Shown: positions 34,469-43,430, counted from the stretch's first letter. The stretch: 64,000 nucleotides of DNA from Anaerolineae bacterium (GCA_019912965.1 JAIOHM010000083.1:27833-91832); one strand, 5' to 3'. The notes: a model not told the origin generated them from the sequence alone. A program made the numbers and translations.

Positions 34469-35146
34469 TTACATCAACCATTCAGGTTTATCAATCCCTG
34501 CATATTCCTGAATTGCACCAAATACATGCTGAACGAGCTGTGTTTTTGCAACATTGACTTTGCAAACGCCATAAGGAAGCTTTCTGCCTTTTTGCTGGCT
34601 ACTTCTTGGTTGTGCATTGCTTATGGTTTTTCTCAAACAACTTGGGGGGAGGGAAAGTTGATTGAGCCAATATTGTTCGATAGTGGATACATCTAGTTCT
34701 GCGTTTAGATAACAATTAATGTGAAGCGTGATTTCTTCGTCTTCAACTTGCAAAGAGTCTCGCAGGAAACGAACGTAGAATTTCAACATATCTGAGTCCG
34801 AATTTGTCAATACAAGCGCATTTTTGCTTTTTGTTCCCTCTGCCCAATACAGCATACATCCAGCCAAATGCAGTGGATCCATTTCGCGCGCTTTTTGACG
34901 GCCTTCTTCTTGATATTGCTGCCGTAATGCGCGATGTTTTCGGGCGACTGCCTCGCTGCCCTTGTGTTGTCCATGATAGATCGGATTGCGCCGTTTCAGG
35001 GCGAGGATTTGTTCATCAGTCAGCGGAATATCCCGCACCCACACACTAACTGAAGATTTGGCGACACCTAACTCCCGGCATATTTCTTTGACCGAATGAC
35101 CTGCTCGCCGGAGTTCCCTTGCTTGTTCACGTGTTTCTTTTCGCAT
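34469..35146 (-). CDS. Free-standing HTH plus LAGLIDADG-like protein
   Basis: A 225-residue protein. Residues 1-45 form a helix-turn-helix (RELRRAGHSVKEICRELGV followed by AKSSVSVWVRDIPLT) close to those of transposases and resolvases. From about residue 90, LHLAGCMLYWAEGTKSKN resembles a single LAGLIDADG-type motif with the acidic residue in AEG, followed by TNSDSDMLKFYVRFLRD and HINCYLNAELDVS, as in LAGLIDADG_3-like proteins. A single motif implies action as a homodimer if it is an endonuclease. AGAGGTT lies six bases before the ATG at 35146, which decides the start. It sits between tRNA-Val and the intein-bearing dcd gene. A transcription-factor role (WhiA-like) is the main alternative. 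Confidence 0.7.
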   Translation of the reverse strand: MRKETREQARELRRAGHSVKEICRELGVAKSSVSVWVRDIPLTDEQILALKRRNPIYHGQHKGSEAVARKHRALRQQYQEEGRQKAREMDPLHLAGCMLYWAEGTKSKNALVLTNSDSDMLKFYVRFLRDSLQVEDEEITLHINCYLNAELDVSTIEQYWLNQLSLPPSCLRKTISNAQPRSSQQKGRKLPYGVCKVNVAKTQLVQHVFGAIQEYAGIDKPEWLM

Positions 35147-35222
35147 AAAAAGAACCTCTATCCACATATTCACTAGAATATTGAATAAGGGTTCAGATTG
35201 TCAAGTTTGTGTCTTGTAATGG

Positions 35223-36914
35223 CTACAATTTCGGCGGAGTGACCCCTGTCTGTCCCTGATACTTCCCTTTCTTATCCGCATACGAGACTTCGCATTCCTC
35301 GTCTGCCTCAAAGAAAATCACCTGCGCGATTCCCTCATTCGCATAAATCTTCGCGGGCAGGGGAGTCGTATTGCTGATTTCCAGCGTCACGAATCCTTCC
35401 CACCCCGGCTCGAACGGCGTAATGTTGGTTATGATACCACAATTTTTGACGAAAACCCCCGCTTCTAAGGCAAAGTTTCCAGCTTCGGGGACAGTCAAGC
35501 AGTAAACGTCGTGATCTCCGGGTAGTACACGAACAGCCGATACTTTGTGATTTTTCTGCTTTTGTTGTGTTCCCTTGAAGGCATGGATGATCTCTGGAAA
35601 ACGTCGAAAAACAGCTCGATCACAGTTGAGCAGTCGTGAAGCCCCGCGAATTGAACCTGTTTCATCTAATGCTGCTCGTACAATATCTGCCGTAATTTCT
35701 TCACGAATACGCATTCTTCGTGCAATTTCGCGTTGATTTTCTCGTCTTGTTCCATCATCATTAGCCCACGCTTGACGTGACAGTTCCCCTTTTAGCAGGC
35801 GATTGACTGGATTTTCGTAATATTCACGCATTTGCGCGCTTTTAATGGCTCGTCGCTCATCCGTCCATGCTGCAAAATACTTTTCGATGTGCTTTATGCG
35901 TTGTTCCGCATACTTATCATCATGCCAGTAGCTAATCATTTTTTCACGCTGTGATGCAGAAAATGCTTCTCGCCATTCAGCATCCTCCTGCCACAACCGC
36001 TGGATAGCTTCGCTGATAGCTTTACCGTGTGTATCAGGGTCAAAATCTGCACCATACGTCTCGCCATTATGATGACGTATATGTTCGCTCGCATCCATTC
36101 GGGTAATATTCCATGGATTGTTGTTGCGCCGTAGGTGGTCAATGTGGTGGCGATGTGTATTAGGCGTGTCTGGATAAATGTTGTGGCGGATATTCCATTC
36201 ATCTGCCAATCGATGTGTAGGATGGAGTTGCCCGTTGAGGGGTTGGTAAAGCATTTCATATCCCCGCAACACTTGGCGATAAAGGGGCATCAATGAATCA
36301 TTTGGCCGTAAATCTCCCGCCGTTACCAAACGACCGTCACGCATAACAAATTCGTGATCGGGTGTGCAGTAGATGGGCTCATTATTGTCAAGCGTAACTT
36401 CGATTAGGGAATCTCGACCAACATAACGTGGAGCTTCAAGCAGCGTAACCATAATTCGTCCAAATGGGCCGATGCTGTATCCCCAAAACATCTCACCTGT
36501 TTCTGCCCGTTTTGCCATTTCTTCCAAAGTAGGGGCAGTGCCATCCACGAGAGCGACTCGTGTATCCCCTCGGAAGCAACGCGCATACGTCGATTTTCCG
36601 ACCGTCAGGGTCAGCACCTTGCGCGGAATGCGAAAGTACTCCACCGAACGCGCCAGCGCAAACGAGTTCGGCGGGATGATGCACACATCCGCTTTGATGT
36701 CTACAAATGATTCGGGCGAAAACAGTTTTGGGTCTACCACTGCACTGTACACATTAGTAAACACTTTGAACTCATCCGCCACCCGCATATCATAGCCATA
36801 GCTGCTCACGCCGTAGCTGATGACACCCTCGCGTACCTGCTTCTCCACAAACGGCTCGATCATGCCGTGTTCTAACGACATCTTCCGTATCCAATGGTCA
36901 GGCTTCAATCCCAT
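35223..36914 (-). CDS. dcd: dCTP deaminase precursor interrupted by an intein
   Basis: Dcd converts dCTP to dUTP for dTMP synthesis. The precursor has 563 residues; the Dcd part is residues 1-112 and 492-563, 184 in all, the usual length. N-extein: [19 protein letters not shown] and [14 protein letters not shown]-extein: [20 protein letters not shown], where the catalytic Glu lies, then [12 protein letters not shown] and [10 protein letters not shown]. Joined, the sequence reads KSTYAR-CGIITN, the normal Dcd sequence, so the reading of the host gene is firm. The insertion follows the conserved GKSTYAR substrate-binding segment. The start is an ATG at 36914. Splicing is needed for an active enzyme. 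Confidence 0.94.
   Translation of the reverse strand: MGLKPDHWIRKMSLEHGMIEPFVEKQVREGVISYGVSSYGYDMRVADEFKVFTNVYSAVVDPKLFSPESFVDIKADVCIIPPNSFALARSVEYFRIPRKVLTLTVGKSTYARCFRGDTRVALVDGTAPTLEEMAKRAETGEMFWGYSIGPFGRIMVTLLEAPRYVGRDSLIEVTLDNNEPIYCTPDHEFVMRDGRLVTAGDLRPNDSLMPLYRQVLRGYEMLYQPLNGQLHPTHRLADEWNIRHNIYPDTPNTHRHHIDHLRRNNNPWNITRMDASEHIRHHNGETYGADFDPDTHGKAISEAIQRLWQEDAEWREAFSASQREKMISYWHDDKYAEQRIKHIEKYFAAWTDERRAIKSAQMREYYENPVNRLLKGELSRQAWANDDGTRRENQREIARRMRIREEITADIVRAALDETGSIRGASRLLNCDRAVFRRFPEIIHAFKGTQQKQKNHKVSAVRVLPGDHDVYCLTVPEAGNFALEAGVFVKNCGIITNITPFEPGWEGFVTLEISNTTPLPAKIYANEGIAQVIFFEADEECEVSYADKKGKYQGQTGVTPPKL
35442..36578 (-). mobile_element. Intein with HNH endonuclease inside dcd (379 residues)
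   Basis: Precursor residues 113-491. Block A begins with the nucleophile Cys113 ([13 protein letters not shown]). Block B is YCTPDHEFV (Thr184, His187). The middle carries an HNH-type endonuclease: [18 protein letters not shown] at 254-271 and HIRHH at 278-282, then a charged helical region and a helix-turn-helix-like segment at about 404-440 ([20 protein letters not shown]). Block F is [14 protein letters not shown] and block G ends GVFVKN with Asn491 before Cys492. The penultimate residue is Lys and block F has Gly, where His is common at both places. The class is standard Cys1, not class 3. Boundaries follow from the Dcd family sequence. Confidence 0.92.
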
Positions 36915-36969
36915 GCTTTATCCTTTTCCCCATCTGCATAAAGTGAAATTCCTGGATGTGTGGTCGAAT

Positions 36970-37004
36970 TTCACTCATTATTCGTTACTCGCTACTTTTC
37001 ATTA
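36970..37004. repeat. Heptanucleotide array at the argS stop codon
   Basis: Five seven-base units in exact phase, of the type GTTACTC / GCTACTT; the last unit ends on the argS stop codon (TTA on this strand). Related arrays are at 48389, 49822 and 50809. Confidence 0.6.
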
Positions 37005-38729
37005 CATCCGTTCCGGCGCGCTCATCCCCATCAGCGTCAATACCCGCTTAAACACCACCTGTGCTGCCCGGTAAAATCGTAGCCGCGCTTTCGCCACATC
37101 CGCCGGAATATCACTGTGCAGCGCCCGCACCTCATCATAAATCGGGTGGAACGTTGCCGCCAGTTCATGAGCGTAGAACGCGATTTTATGCGGCTCTAAA
37201 CCCCGTGCCGAAAGCTCAATGATTTCGCCCAATTCCAGCGCCTTTCGGATGAACCGTGTTTCCGCCGCACCTAACAGGCTCACATCGGCGCCTTCATCGC
37301 TTAAGCCTCTTGCTGCCGCCTCGCGGAAGATTCCCGCGCACCGCACATAAGCATTCTGGATATAGTAAACCGGATTTTCATTGCTCTGCTTGATCGCCAG
37401 ATCGAGATCAAAATTTAGGTGTGAATCGGGACTGCGCGCCAGCAGGATATACCGCACCACATCCGGGCTGGTCTGGTCGATTAGATCATCCAGCGTGTCA
37501 TAATCGCCGCGTCGGGTACTCATCTTCACTTCTTGACCATCCCGAATCATCTTTACCAGTTGGATGATAATCACATTGATGATCGAAGGGTCGTAGCCCA
37601 GCGCTTTCACCCCCTGCTGCACAACCTTATACTGTGCCCCATGATCCGCGCCGAGGATGTTCACCAGCAGATCGAATCCGCGCTCAATTTTGTTCACGTG
37701 ATACGCAATATCCGGCAGGGTATAGGTCGGATTGCCATCGCTTTTGACCAGCACCCGGTCTTTTGAATCGCCTAAACTGGTGCTGCGGAACCATGCCGCT
37801 TTGCCCTTGCCCGCATTTTCTTCGTCATGGTCGCCCGCTTTCGCATCGCCGGGATTTTCAGATCGTTCCGCGCGGTAAACATAGCCATTTTGGTCGAGCC
37901 GTTGCAGCGTTTTTTCAACTAAACCGTCGTCGTACAAGCTGTTCTCGTTGAAGTACACATCATGGACAATGTTGACCCGTTTCAGCGTTGCCCGGATTTG
38001 CTCGAACATTTTCCGTTCAGCGTATTCCTTGAACGGTCGCCAATCCGCCTCAACCAGCTTATTGCCTTGTTCCGCCGCCAATTCTTGCGCGAACGTTTTC
38101 AGGTAATCGCCCTGATAAAATGTTGTGTCATTTTCCGCCGGAATCTCGACGGGCAGGCCGAGTGCTTCCAAATACCGAACCCGCAGGCTGTTGCCCAGAT
38201 TCGTCATCTGCACACCTGCGTTATTGAAATAATACTCACGCTCGACCGTATAACCTGCCGCCTCCAGAATCCGCGCGATGCTGTCGCCCACAATCGCCCC
38301 TCGGCTGCGTCCAACATGCAGTGGCCCGGTTGGGTTCGCGCTCACGAATTCTACCTGTGCCCGTTTCCCAGTGCCGATGTCCAGCGTGAACAGCTTCTCG
38401 TCTTCTGCGATGATCTGTTCGGCCTGTGCCTTAAGCCAATCTTCACTCAAACGGAAGTTAATGAACCCCGGCTTCACCACCTCAATCCCGCCCACAAAAT
38501 CGCTTTTCGGCAGATGCTTGGCGATCTTTTCCGCGATTTCAAACGGATTCATCCCCGTCGGTTTCGCCAGTTGCATCGCCATAGCACAGGCATAATCGCC
38601 TTGTTCAGCCTTCTTCGGTGGGCGGATTTCGATAGCGGGAATTTCAAATGCAGGCAAATCCCCAGCGGTCTGTGCATTTTGCAGGGCTTGTCTAACCAGT
38701 TGGGCGTGTTCGTTTGGCAGCGGTTTCAA
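37002..38729 (-). CDS. argS: Arginyl-tRNA synthetase
   Basis: Charges tRNA-Arg. The 575-residue class I synthetase has the N-terminal Add1 domain (residues 1-110), the HIGH-like motif as PTGPLHVGRSRGAIVGD near residue 135, the KMSKS-like loop as EVKMSTRRGDYDTLDDL, and the helical anticodon-binding domain with HPIYDEVRAL and the C-terminal LTLMGMSAPERM. The start is a TTG at 38729. A 7-nt array abuts its stop codon, and a hairpin of the dispersed family lies upstream. Confidence 0.96.
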   Translation of the reverse strand: MKPLPNEHAQLVRQALQNAQTAGDLPAFEIPAIEIRPPKKAEQGDYACAMAMQLAKPTGMNPFEIAEKIAKHLPKSDFVGGIEVVKPGFINFRLSEDWLKAQAEQIIAEDEKLFTLDIGTGKRAQVEFVSANPTGPLHVGRSRGAIVGDSIARILEAAGYTVEREYYFNNAGVQMTNLGNSLRVRYLEALGLPVEIPAENDTTFYQGDYLKTFAQELAAEQGNKLVEADWRPFKEYAERKMFEQIRATLKRVNIVHDVYFNENSLYDDGLVEKTLQRLDQNGYVYRAERSENPGDAKAGDHDEENAGKGKAAWFRSTSLGDSKDRVLVKSDGNPTYTLPDIAYHVNKIERGFDLLVNILGADHGAQYKVVQQGVKALGYDPSIINVIIIQLVKMIRDGQEVKMSTRRGDYDTLDDLIDQTSPDVVRYILLARSPDSHLNFDLDLAIKQSNENPVYYIQNAYVRCAGIFREAAARGLSDEGADVSLLGAAETRFIRKALELGEIIELSARGLEPHKIAFYAHELAATFHPIYDEVRALHSDIPADVAKARLRFYRAAQVVFKRVLTLMGMSAPERM

Positions 38730-38756
38730 GATGTTTCAATCCTTGTCGATATACGT

Positions 38757-38781
38757 AGGGGAGAGTCAAAGACCCTCCCCT
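38757..38781. repeat. Hairpin repeat between argS and the zinc-ribbon methyltransferase gene
   Basis: AGGGGAG and CTCCCCT outer arms plus inner GTC/GAC, preceded by CGT as in the other CGTAGGGG-type copies. There is no T-run. Confidence 0.5.
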
Positions 38782-38814
38782 GTGGTTCGCATTCTAGCAA
38801 ATTTGCTTGTCTTT

Positions 38815-39666
38815 TCAATATAGGGGGAATAACTCAATCACCCCATCATTTCCCACTTTTGCCCGTTTTCCACAGCTTTCGCATAGCCATAAACGAGCAT
38901 CCTGTTTTTTCATAAACCCCTGTTTGCAGTGTGGGCAGCGCAAAACCTCATCCAACCCCTTTACCCCTACAGGCTGCGACTCGCCTTTTTTCCGTCCCCA
39001 CACTTTGCGGTAATCCACCTGCCAGATTTGCGCCTTGCTTTCACCAATTCCGACAGATTCCAATTGCTCGATCACTTGTCCCGCCGTCCATGTTTTCCCC
39101 GGCATAAACTTGGTATTGATGCGTTGTGTGATGAGCAGCAAACCGCCGGGGCGCAGCACCCGCACCAATTCATGCAGCACCGCTTTTGGGCTGGTCATGA
39201 ATTCCAGCGCTTCCAAACACGTCACCACATCAAAACTGTTGTCGGGGAAGGGCAGGGTTTCTGCTGGACACCAGATAAAAGTCGCTGTTTTTTCATAAGG
39301 GAAAATGGTCTGGGTGGCAAAGTGCAGCATTCTGCGGCTCAGATCGACCCCAATTGTATGCCCCTCAAATGTCTCGTTCCGCGCCAGTGCCAGCGGCAGT
39401 CGTCCTGTCCCGGTTGCTACATCCAGCACCAGTGGATTGGTTTGTGGGGTAATTGCCTGCATAATCGGCTTGGCAAGGTACAACTCTTCGTATTCGCGGA
39501 AGTAATTCTTGACCCCTTCATAGCGATGCGCGTACACATCGTACAGCCAAATTACCACCCGCCGTCCCAGATACACACCCTCGCTGGCGATCAATAGCCA
39601 CCAACCCAACGCCCCAATGGCTGCGATTAGTGTGCCGATGAAGACCAGTTGCAACAGATCGCTCAT
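38815..39666 (-). CDS. Membrane-anchored methyltransferase with C-terminal zinc ribbon
   Basis: A 283-residue protein. After MSDLLQLV comes one membrane helix (FIGTLIAAIGALGWWLLIA). Class I methyltransferase motifs follow: VLDVATGTGRLPLALARN, TIGVDLSRRML and FIWCPAETLPFPDNSFDVVTCLEALEF. The C-terminal 45 residues contain CPHCKQGF and CESCGK, a zinc ribbon. The ATG at 39666 overlaps the epimerase stop as ATGA. A membrane-tethered methylase with a ribbon could act on lipids or quinones, or on a protein; the substrate is not known. A longer start (nine codons upstream) is not supported. Confidence 0.82.
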   Translation of the reverse strand: MSDLLQLVFIGTLIAAIGALGWWLLIASEGVYLGRRVVIWLYDVYAHRYEGVKNYFREYEELYLAKPIMQAITPQTNPLVLDVATGTGRLPLALARNETFEGHTIGVDLSRRMLHFATQTIFPYEKTATFIWCPAETLPFPDNSFDVVTCLEALEFMTSPKAVLHELVRVLRPGGLLLITQRINTKFMPGKTWTAGQVIEQLESVGIGESKAQIWQVDYRKVWGRKKGESQPVGVKGLDEVLRCPHCKQGFMKKQDARLWLCESCGKRAKVGNDGVIELFPLY

Positions 39667-40655
39667 GCCAATAAGCCGATTTCCCGCAGCCATTGCGCTG
39701 AACGCTCAATCCCGGTTGCCAAATCAACTTGGGGTTCCCAACCAAGCAGGGTTTTTGCTTTTGTCACTTTGTACGTCTTTTGCGATTGCAAGAATCCGAT
39801 CAGTGTCCATAAATCTTGGGGTTCGCCGCGCAGTGTCATGATGAGATCAATCAGCGGAGCAAATGGATACACCAGCAACGGCGGTATCCCCAACCAGCTT
39901 TGATGTCCCGCCAATCGTGAATAACTGCCAATGAATTCGCGCCAGCTTGGTGCGGGGTCAGGCGAGCAGTTAAATGCCTCATTCACCGCTGCGGGATGCG
40001 TGGCCAGCAGAATCGTCAAATCCACCACATCATCTACATAAATCGGATGCGCTGCCCCACGTCCGTCGCCTAGCCACGGTGTAGGCTTCCGCCGTCCAAG
40101 TTTGAACATCGAGGTTGTCCAACCATTGCTGCGCGGCCCATAAATCATGCCCGGTCGGATGATGCTGTAGGGTAAATTGTATTCTGCCCCCACCTCACGA
40201 ACAACGTTTTCGGCTTCCGATTTGGAAAGGTTGTAAGGAACTGAACCCGGCTTTTGGGGTTTGTCTTCGCTCACATCACCCCGCGCGCTGTAGCCATAAA
40301 CTGCAATGCTGCTGACATGTACCACCCGTTCAACATTGGCTGATGCTGCCGCCAGCATCACCCGTCGTGTGCCGTCTACATTGGCTTTCCGCTGCTTAAC
40401 GAGCGATCCGCCAAGCGCCGCCGCGACATGAAACACCACCGAACAGTTCTCAACAGCTTTTCGCATCTGCCCCGCATCAGTGATGTCGCCTTGAACAATC
40501 TCAATATTGGAATGTTGGAGAAATTGCCCTTTTTCGGGTCGTCTTGCCAATGCCTTGACCTTGACTCCATCGTTTGCGAGGCGGAGGGCAACTGCGCCGC
40601 CCAGAAAACCGGTTGCACCTGTGACCAGCACGGTCTGGTTTGCGAGTGATGACAT
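39663..40655 (-). CDS. NAD-dependent epimerase/dehydratase
   Basis: A 330-residue extended short-chain dehydrogenase. TVLVTGATGFLGGAVALRLA is the NAD-binding start; VVHVSSIAVYGYSARG with the Ser, and PYNLSKSEAENVV with the YxxxK catalytic pair, are intact. IVQGDITDAG and the RPGMIYGPRSNGW segment fit nucleotide-sugar or lipid/steroid-type dehydratases. AAGGAA precedes the ATG at 40655. It is co-translated with the downstream methyltransferase. The substrate could be a sugar nucleotide or an isoprenoid-like compound. Confidence 0.87.
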   Translation of the reverse strand: MSSLANQTVLVTGATGFLGGAVALRLANDGVKVKALARRPEKGQFLQHSNIEIVQGDITDAGQMRKAVENCSVVFHVAAALGGSLVKQRKANVDGTRRVMLAAASANVERVVHVSSIAVYGYSARGDVSEDKPQKPGSVPYNLSKSEAENVVREVGAEYNLPYSIIRPGMIYGPRSNGWTTSMFKLGRRKPTPWLGDGRGAAHPIYVDDVVDLTILLATHPAAVNEAFNCSPDPAPSWREFIGSYSRLAGHQSWLGIPPLLVYPFAPLIDLIMTLRGEPQDLWTLIGFLQSQKTYKVTKAKTLLGWEPQVDLATGIERSAQWLREIGLLA

Positions 40656-40797
40656 GGATTCCTTCAATATGTTGTGCGGCAAAATGCGCCAGATTCATGA
40701 TGATAACCCGCCGCCTGTTAAAAGTCACCGGAACTTTTTGCGATCAGTTACGCTCTTTATCATTAAGACAACACACGCAGCGAGAGGGGGCTTGCCC

Positions 40798-41370
40798 ATG
40801 TTCTTGATTGTATTGCCCGATGTAGTAGCGGATGAAGGCTTGTTGACCCAATTACAGCGCGGCGACCGTCAGGCCGTCGTTCAAGCCTATGAAAGTTATT
40901 TCACGCCGCTGTATCAGTATGTTCGTCTCAAAGTTGGAGATCGGGCGTTGGCTCAAGACATCGTGAGCGAAGTGTTTGTCAAATTACTCGAATCTGCCGG
41001 GAAACCCAGTGCCCCGCGAGAGAATTTGCGTGCATGGTTGTTCACCGTTGCGCGCAACGCGGTCTACCGGGTTTACGGCCAGTCTCGCCAGTTACCGCTG
41101 GCAGATTTGGAGGAATGGATGCCTGCGCCTGCTGAAACTGACCCCGGAGTCTTGATGGACTCCCTGCCGCCAGATCGTATTCGCCATGCTTTGCGGATGC
41201 TTGCCGCCGATCATCAGGAAGTGCTGATTTTGCGTTTCGGTCAGCGCATGAGCCTGAAGGAAACCGCCGACCTGATGGGTAAAAGTACCGCTGCCATCAA
41301 ATCCCTGCAATTCCGCGCGGTCGAAACCCTGCGGATGATTCTCTTACAACCGGAGGCCAATCATGGCTGA
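40798..41370 (+). CDS. ECF-type RNA polymerase sigma factor
   Basis: A 190-residue sigma-70 family factor with region 2 (YESYFTPLYQYVRLKVGDRALAQDIVSEVF) and region 4 (LRMLAADHQEVLILRFGQRMSLKETADLMGKSTAAIKSLQFRAVETL) and little between them. GAGGGGG lies eight bases before the ATG at 40798. The gene overlaps the following VWA-domain protein by 8 bases, the usual layout for an ECF sigma factor and its membrane anti-sigma or sensor protein. The target promoters are not known. Confidence 0.9.
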   Translation: MFLIVLPDVVADEGLLTQLQRGDRQAVVQAYESYFTPLYQYVRLKVGDRALAQDIVSEVFVKLLESAGKPSAPRENLRAWLFTVARNAVYRVYGQSRQLPLADLEEWMPAPAETDPGVLMDSLPPDRIRHALRMLAADHQEVLILRFGQRMSLKETADLMGKSTAAIKSLQFRAVETLRMILLQPEANHG

Positions 41371-43396
41371 AATCGACATTTTTGACGCTTTTGACAATTG
41401 CATTGACCGCCTTAACAAAGGCGAAAGTATCGACTCCTGCCTGCGTGATTATCCACAGTATGCCGACCGTCTGCGCGATCTGCTCAAAGCGGGTGATCTC
41501 GTTTATCGCGCTCAAATCCCCGCCGACGAAGTAGCGCAGGACAAAGCCATACTTCGCGCTCGTATCACTCCATCTCGTCCGTCTCGTCGTGTATCGCGTT
41601 TTCTGCCATTGGCGTTTGCCGCTGTTTTTGCTCTCGCTGCTGGCGGCATAGTTATCTTGTCACTCCTCGGCCCTGCGACCGGGAATATCTTCAGCAATAT
41701 CGTTTTGAATTTGGTTGTTGATGGCGATCCTGTGGCGGGTCGCTTAGATGAAACCGCCTTGCCGCTAGAACCATCCTCTGTAGCAATAGTGATGACTCCT
41801 GCTCCGTCCATGACCTCACGCCCATCCGATTTTGACCCCGTAGCCACCTCAGTTGTGCTTATGACGCCAGTCGCCGCTGGAACCTTGTTACCCCCAACTG
41901 TCATGCCTGATGTTGGCCTCCCGCCAATGGCGACTGCGGGTGCGTTTATGGTTACGACTTTCCCATCCGTCCCGCCTACACCCACACCTTTTGCCCAAGA
42001 AGTCATCTCAACACCCCTTCAGGTGATACCCCTCAGCGCGGGCGAAATCGACGATAATGCTCGTTGGGATACCTACCTGCAATACCGCCAGAATTACCTC
42101 GCGCAGTACCCATCCTCCGTTCATGATGTTGACGTGACTGGACGCCAAATCATCGTTGTCACTGATGCTCAAGGCTTGCCTATAATGGGCGCATTAGTGC
42201 AGGTCTATAATGGACAAACCCTCGTCAGTGAATCCCGCACCTATGCCACCGGACAAACTCTCTTTTTCCCCAATGCCCTGCCCGAATCGCGCGGTGTGCA
42301 GTCCTATCGGGTAGTCGTCACCAAACGCGGCGTAGCGGTCGAATTTTCGCTCAACCCAAGCGCCGGATTTATCTGGCAGGTGACACTTGCTGATGTCCCC
42401 ACCGCACCCATCACCCAATTGGATGTCCTGTTTCTGTTGGATGCAACCGGCAGCATGGCCGATGAAATCGCCCAATTGCAGAACAACGTTCTAGCCATCG
42501 CAGGGCAGATTGACGCGCTCCCCGGTAATGTCGATGTCCGTTATGGCCTCGTGAGTTATCGGGATCGTGGCGACCAATACATTACCCAGACCACCGATTT
42601 TGTTGCCGATGTGGGAACGTTTCAATCCGTCCTGAGTACCGTTCGCGCGGATGGCGGTGGTGATACCCCAGAATCGCTGAATGAAGGTTTGCATCAGGCT
42701 GTGCAGGGCGTCAATTGGCGCACGGGCGACACCATCCGCCTTGTGTTCTTGGTCGCGGACGCTGCCCCTCATCTGGACTATCCCCAAGACTACGACTATG
42801 CTCAGGAAATGGTTGTTGCAGCGGCGCGGGGCATCAAAATCCACCCACTTGCATCCAGCGGCCTAACCCCCGATGGCGAATTTATCTTGCGTCAGATCGC
42901 GCAGTACACAATGGGGCACTTCTTGTTCCTTACCTATCAGCAGGGTGCATCTGGCGCACCCGGCGACTCGCGCCCGGATTTAAGCGTCGGCACACCATCC
43001 AACCCGGAGCAGGGGCAGCAGGGTGATTACTCCGTCGAACAGCTAGACGAACTGGTCATGCGCCTCATCACTGACGAAATCAACGCCCTTAAAAATCCGG
43101 TTGCGGTGCGCGGTGCGACTATGCCACCTGTCGCAACCACCATCCCCGGCGAACCCCGCACCAGTTTTTCGCCCGTTACTGTGAGCCTAATCCCAACCTA
43201 TACCCCAACACCTGCTCCAATGGCCTTCACAGAATTATCACCGCCTGTTCAAGCCAGCTTTGTGCCAACCGCGCCTGTTTCGGTATGGGTCTTGGTGTTG
43301 ATGTCGCTGGCTGTTGTCTGTCTCGTCTGGGGTTACGTGCTCAGCAAAGGGGATAAACCCAAGCGCAAAAACGACGAAATCATCGAGGATGAATAG
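41363..43396 (+). CDS. Putative anti-sigma or sensor protein with VWA domain
   Basis: A 677-residue membrane protein. The first 50 residues (FDNCIDRLNKGESIDSCLRDYPQY...) resemble the short N-terminal domain of proteins encoded after ECF sigma factors in Chloroflexota. A membrane helix is at about 80-102, then a Thr/Pro-rich linker (about 120-225), a beta-sandwich-like stretch (260-345), and a von Willebrand A domain (352-540) with MIDAS LLDATGSMADE (360-368) and GDTPESLNEGLH. A second helix is at about 643-662 and the tail is basic/acidic. The outer VWA part could bind a ligand and pass a signal to the bound sigma factor; that is inference. No classical zinc anti-sigma HCC motif is present. 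Confidence 0.8.
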   Translation: MAEIDIFDAFDNCIDRLNKGESIDSCLRDYPQYADRLRDLLKAGDLVYRAQIPADEVAQDKAILRARITPSRPSRRVSRFLPLAFAAVFALAAGGIVILSLLGPATGNIFSNIVLNLVVDGDPVAGRLDETALPLEPSSVAIVMTPAPSMTSRPSDFDPVATSVVLMTPVAAGTLLPPTVMPDVGLPPMATAGAFMVTTFPSVPPTPTPFAQEVISTPLQVIPLSAGEIDDNARWDTYLQYRQNYLAQYPSSVHDVDVTGRQIIVVTDAQGLPIMGALVQVYNGQTLVSESRTYATGQTLFFPNALPESRGVQSYRVVVTKRGVAVEFSLNPSAGFIWQVTLADVPTAPITQLDVLFLLDATGSMADEIAQLQNNVLAIAGQIDALPGNVDVRYGLVSYRDRGDQYITQTTDFVADVGTFQSVLSTVRADGGGDTPESLNEGLHQAVQGVNWRTGDTIRLVFLVADAAPHLDYPQDYDYAQEMVVAAARGIKIHPLASSGLTPDGEFILRQIAQYTMGHFLFLTYQQGASGAPGDSRPDLSVGTPSNPEQGQQGDYSVEQLDELVMRLITDEINALKNPVAVRGATMPPVATTIPGEPRTSFSPVTVSLIPTYTPTPAPMAFTELSPPVQASFVPTAPVSVWVLVLMSLAVVCLVWGYVLSKGDKPKRKNDEIIEDE

Positions 43397-43408
43397 CTAA
43401 CTTCGCAG

Positions 43409-43430
43409 GGGCGAGTCGCCGAACTCGCCC
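43409..43430. repeat. Dispersed GGGCG-type hairpin (copy after the VWA gene)
   Basis: Arms GGGCGAGT and ACTCGCCC with loop CGCCGA, preceded by TTCGCAG and followed by TTAC. Its right edge touches the stop codon of the convergent DUF3267 gene. It is a clear member of the family. Confidence 0.65.

Noticed and set aside
34469..35146. Transposase of an insertion sequence
   Set aside because: The helix-turn-helix is transposase-like, but there is no DDE or HUH motif and no terminal inverted repeats were found around the gene.
35442..36578. Class 3 intein (Cys in block F, VYCLTV)
   Set aside because: Class 3 inteins lack the N-terminal nucleophile; here residue 1 of the intein is Cys. A Cys at this block F place also occurs in normal inteins.
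40507..40797. Longer sigma factor starting at 40507
   Set aside because: It would overlap the divergent epimerase gene by about 150 bases. The ATG at 40798 has GAGGGGG before it and gives a normal ECF length.
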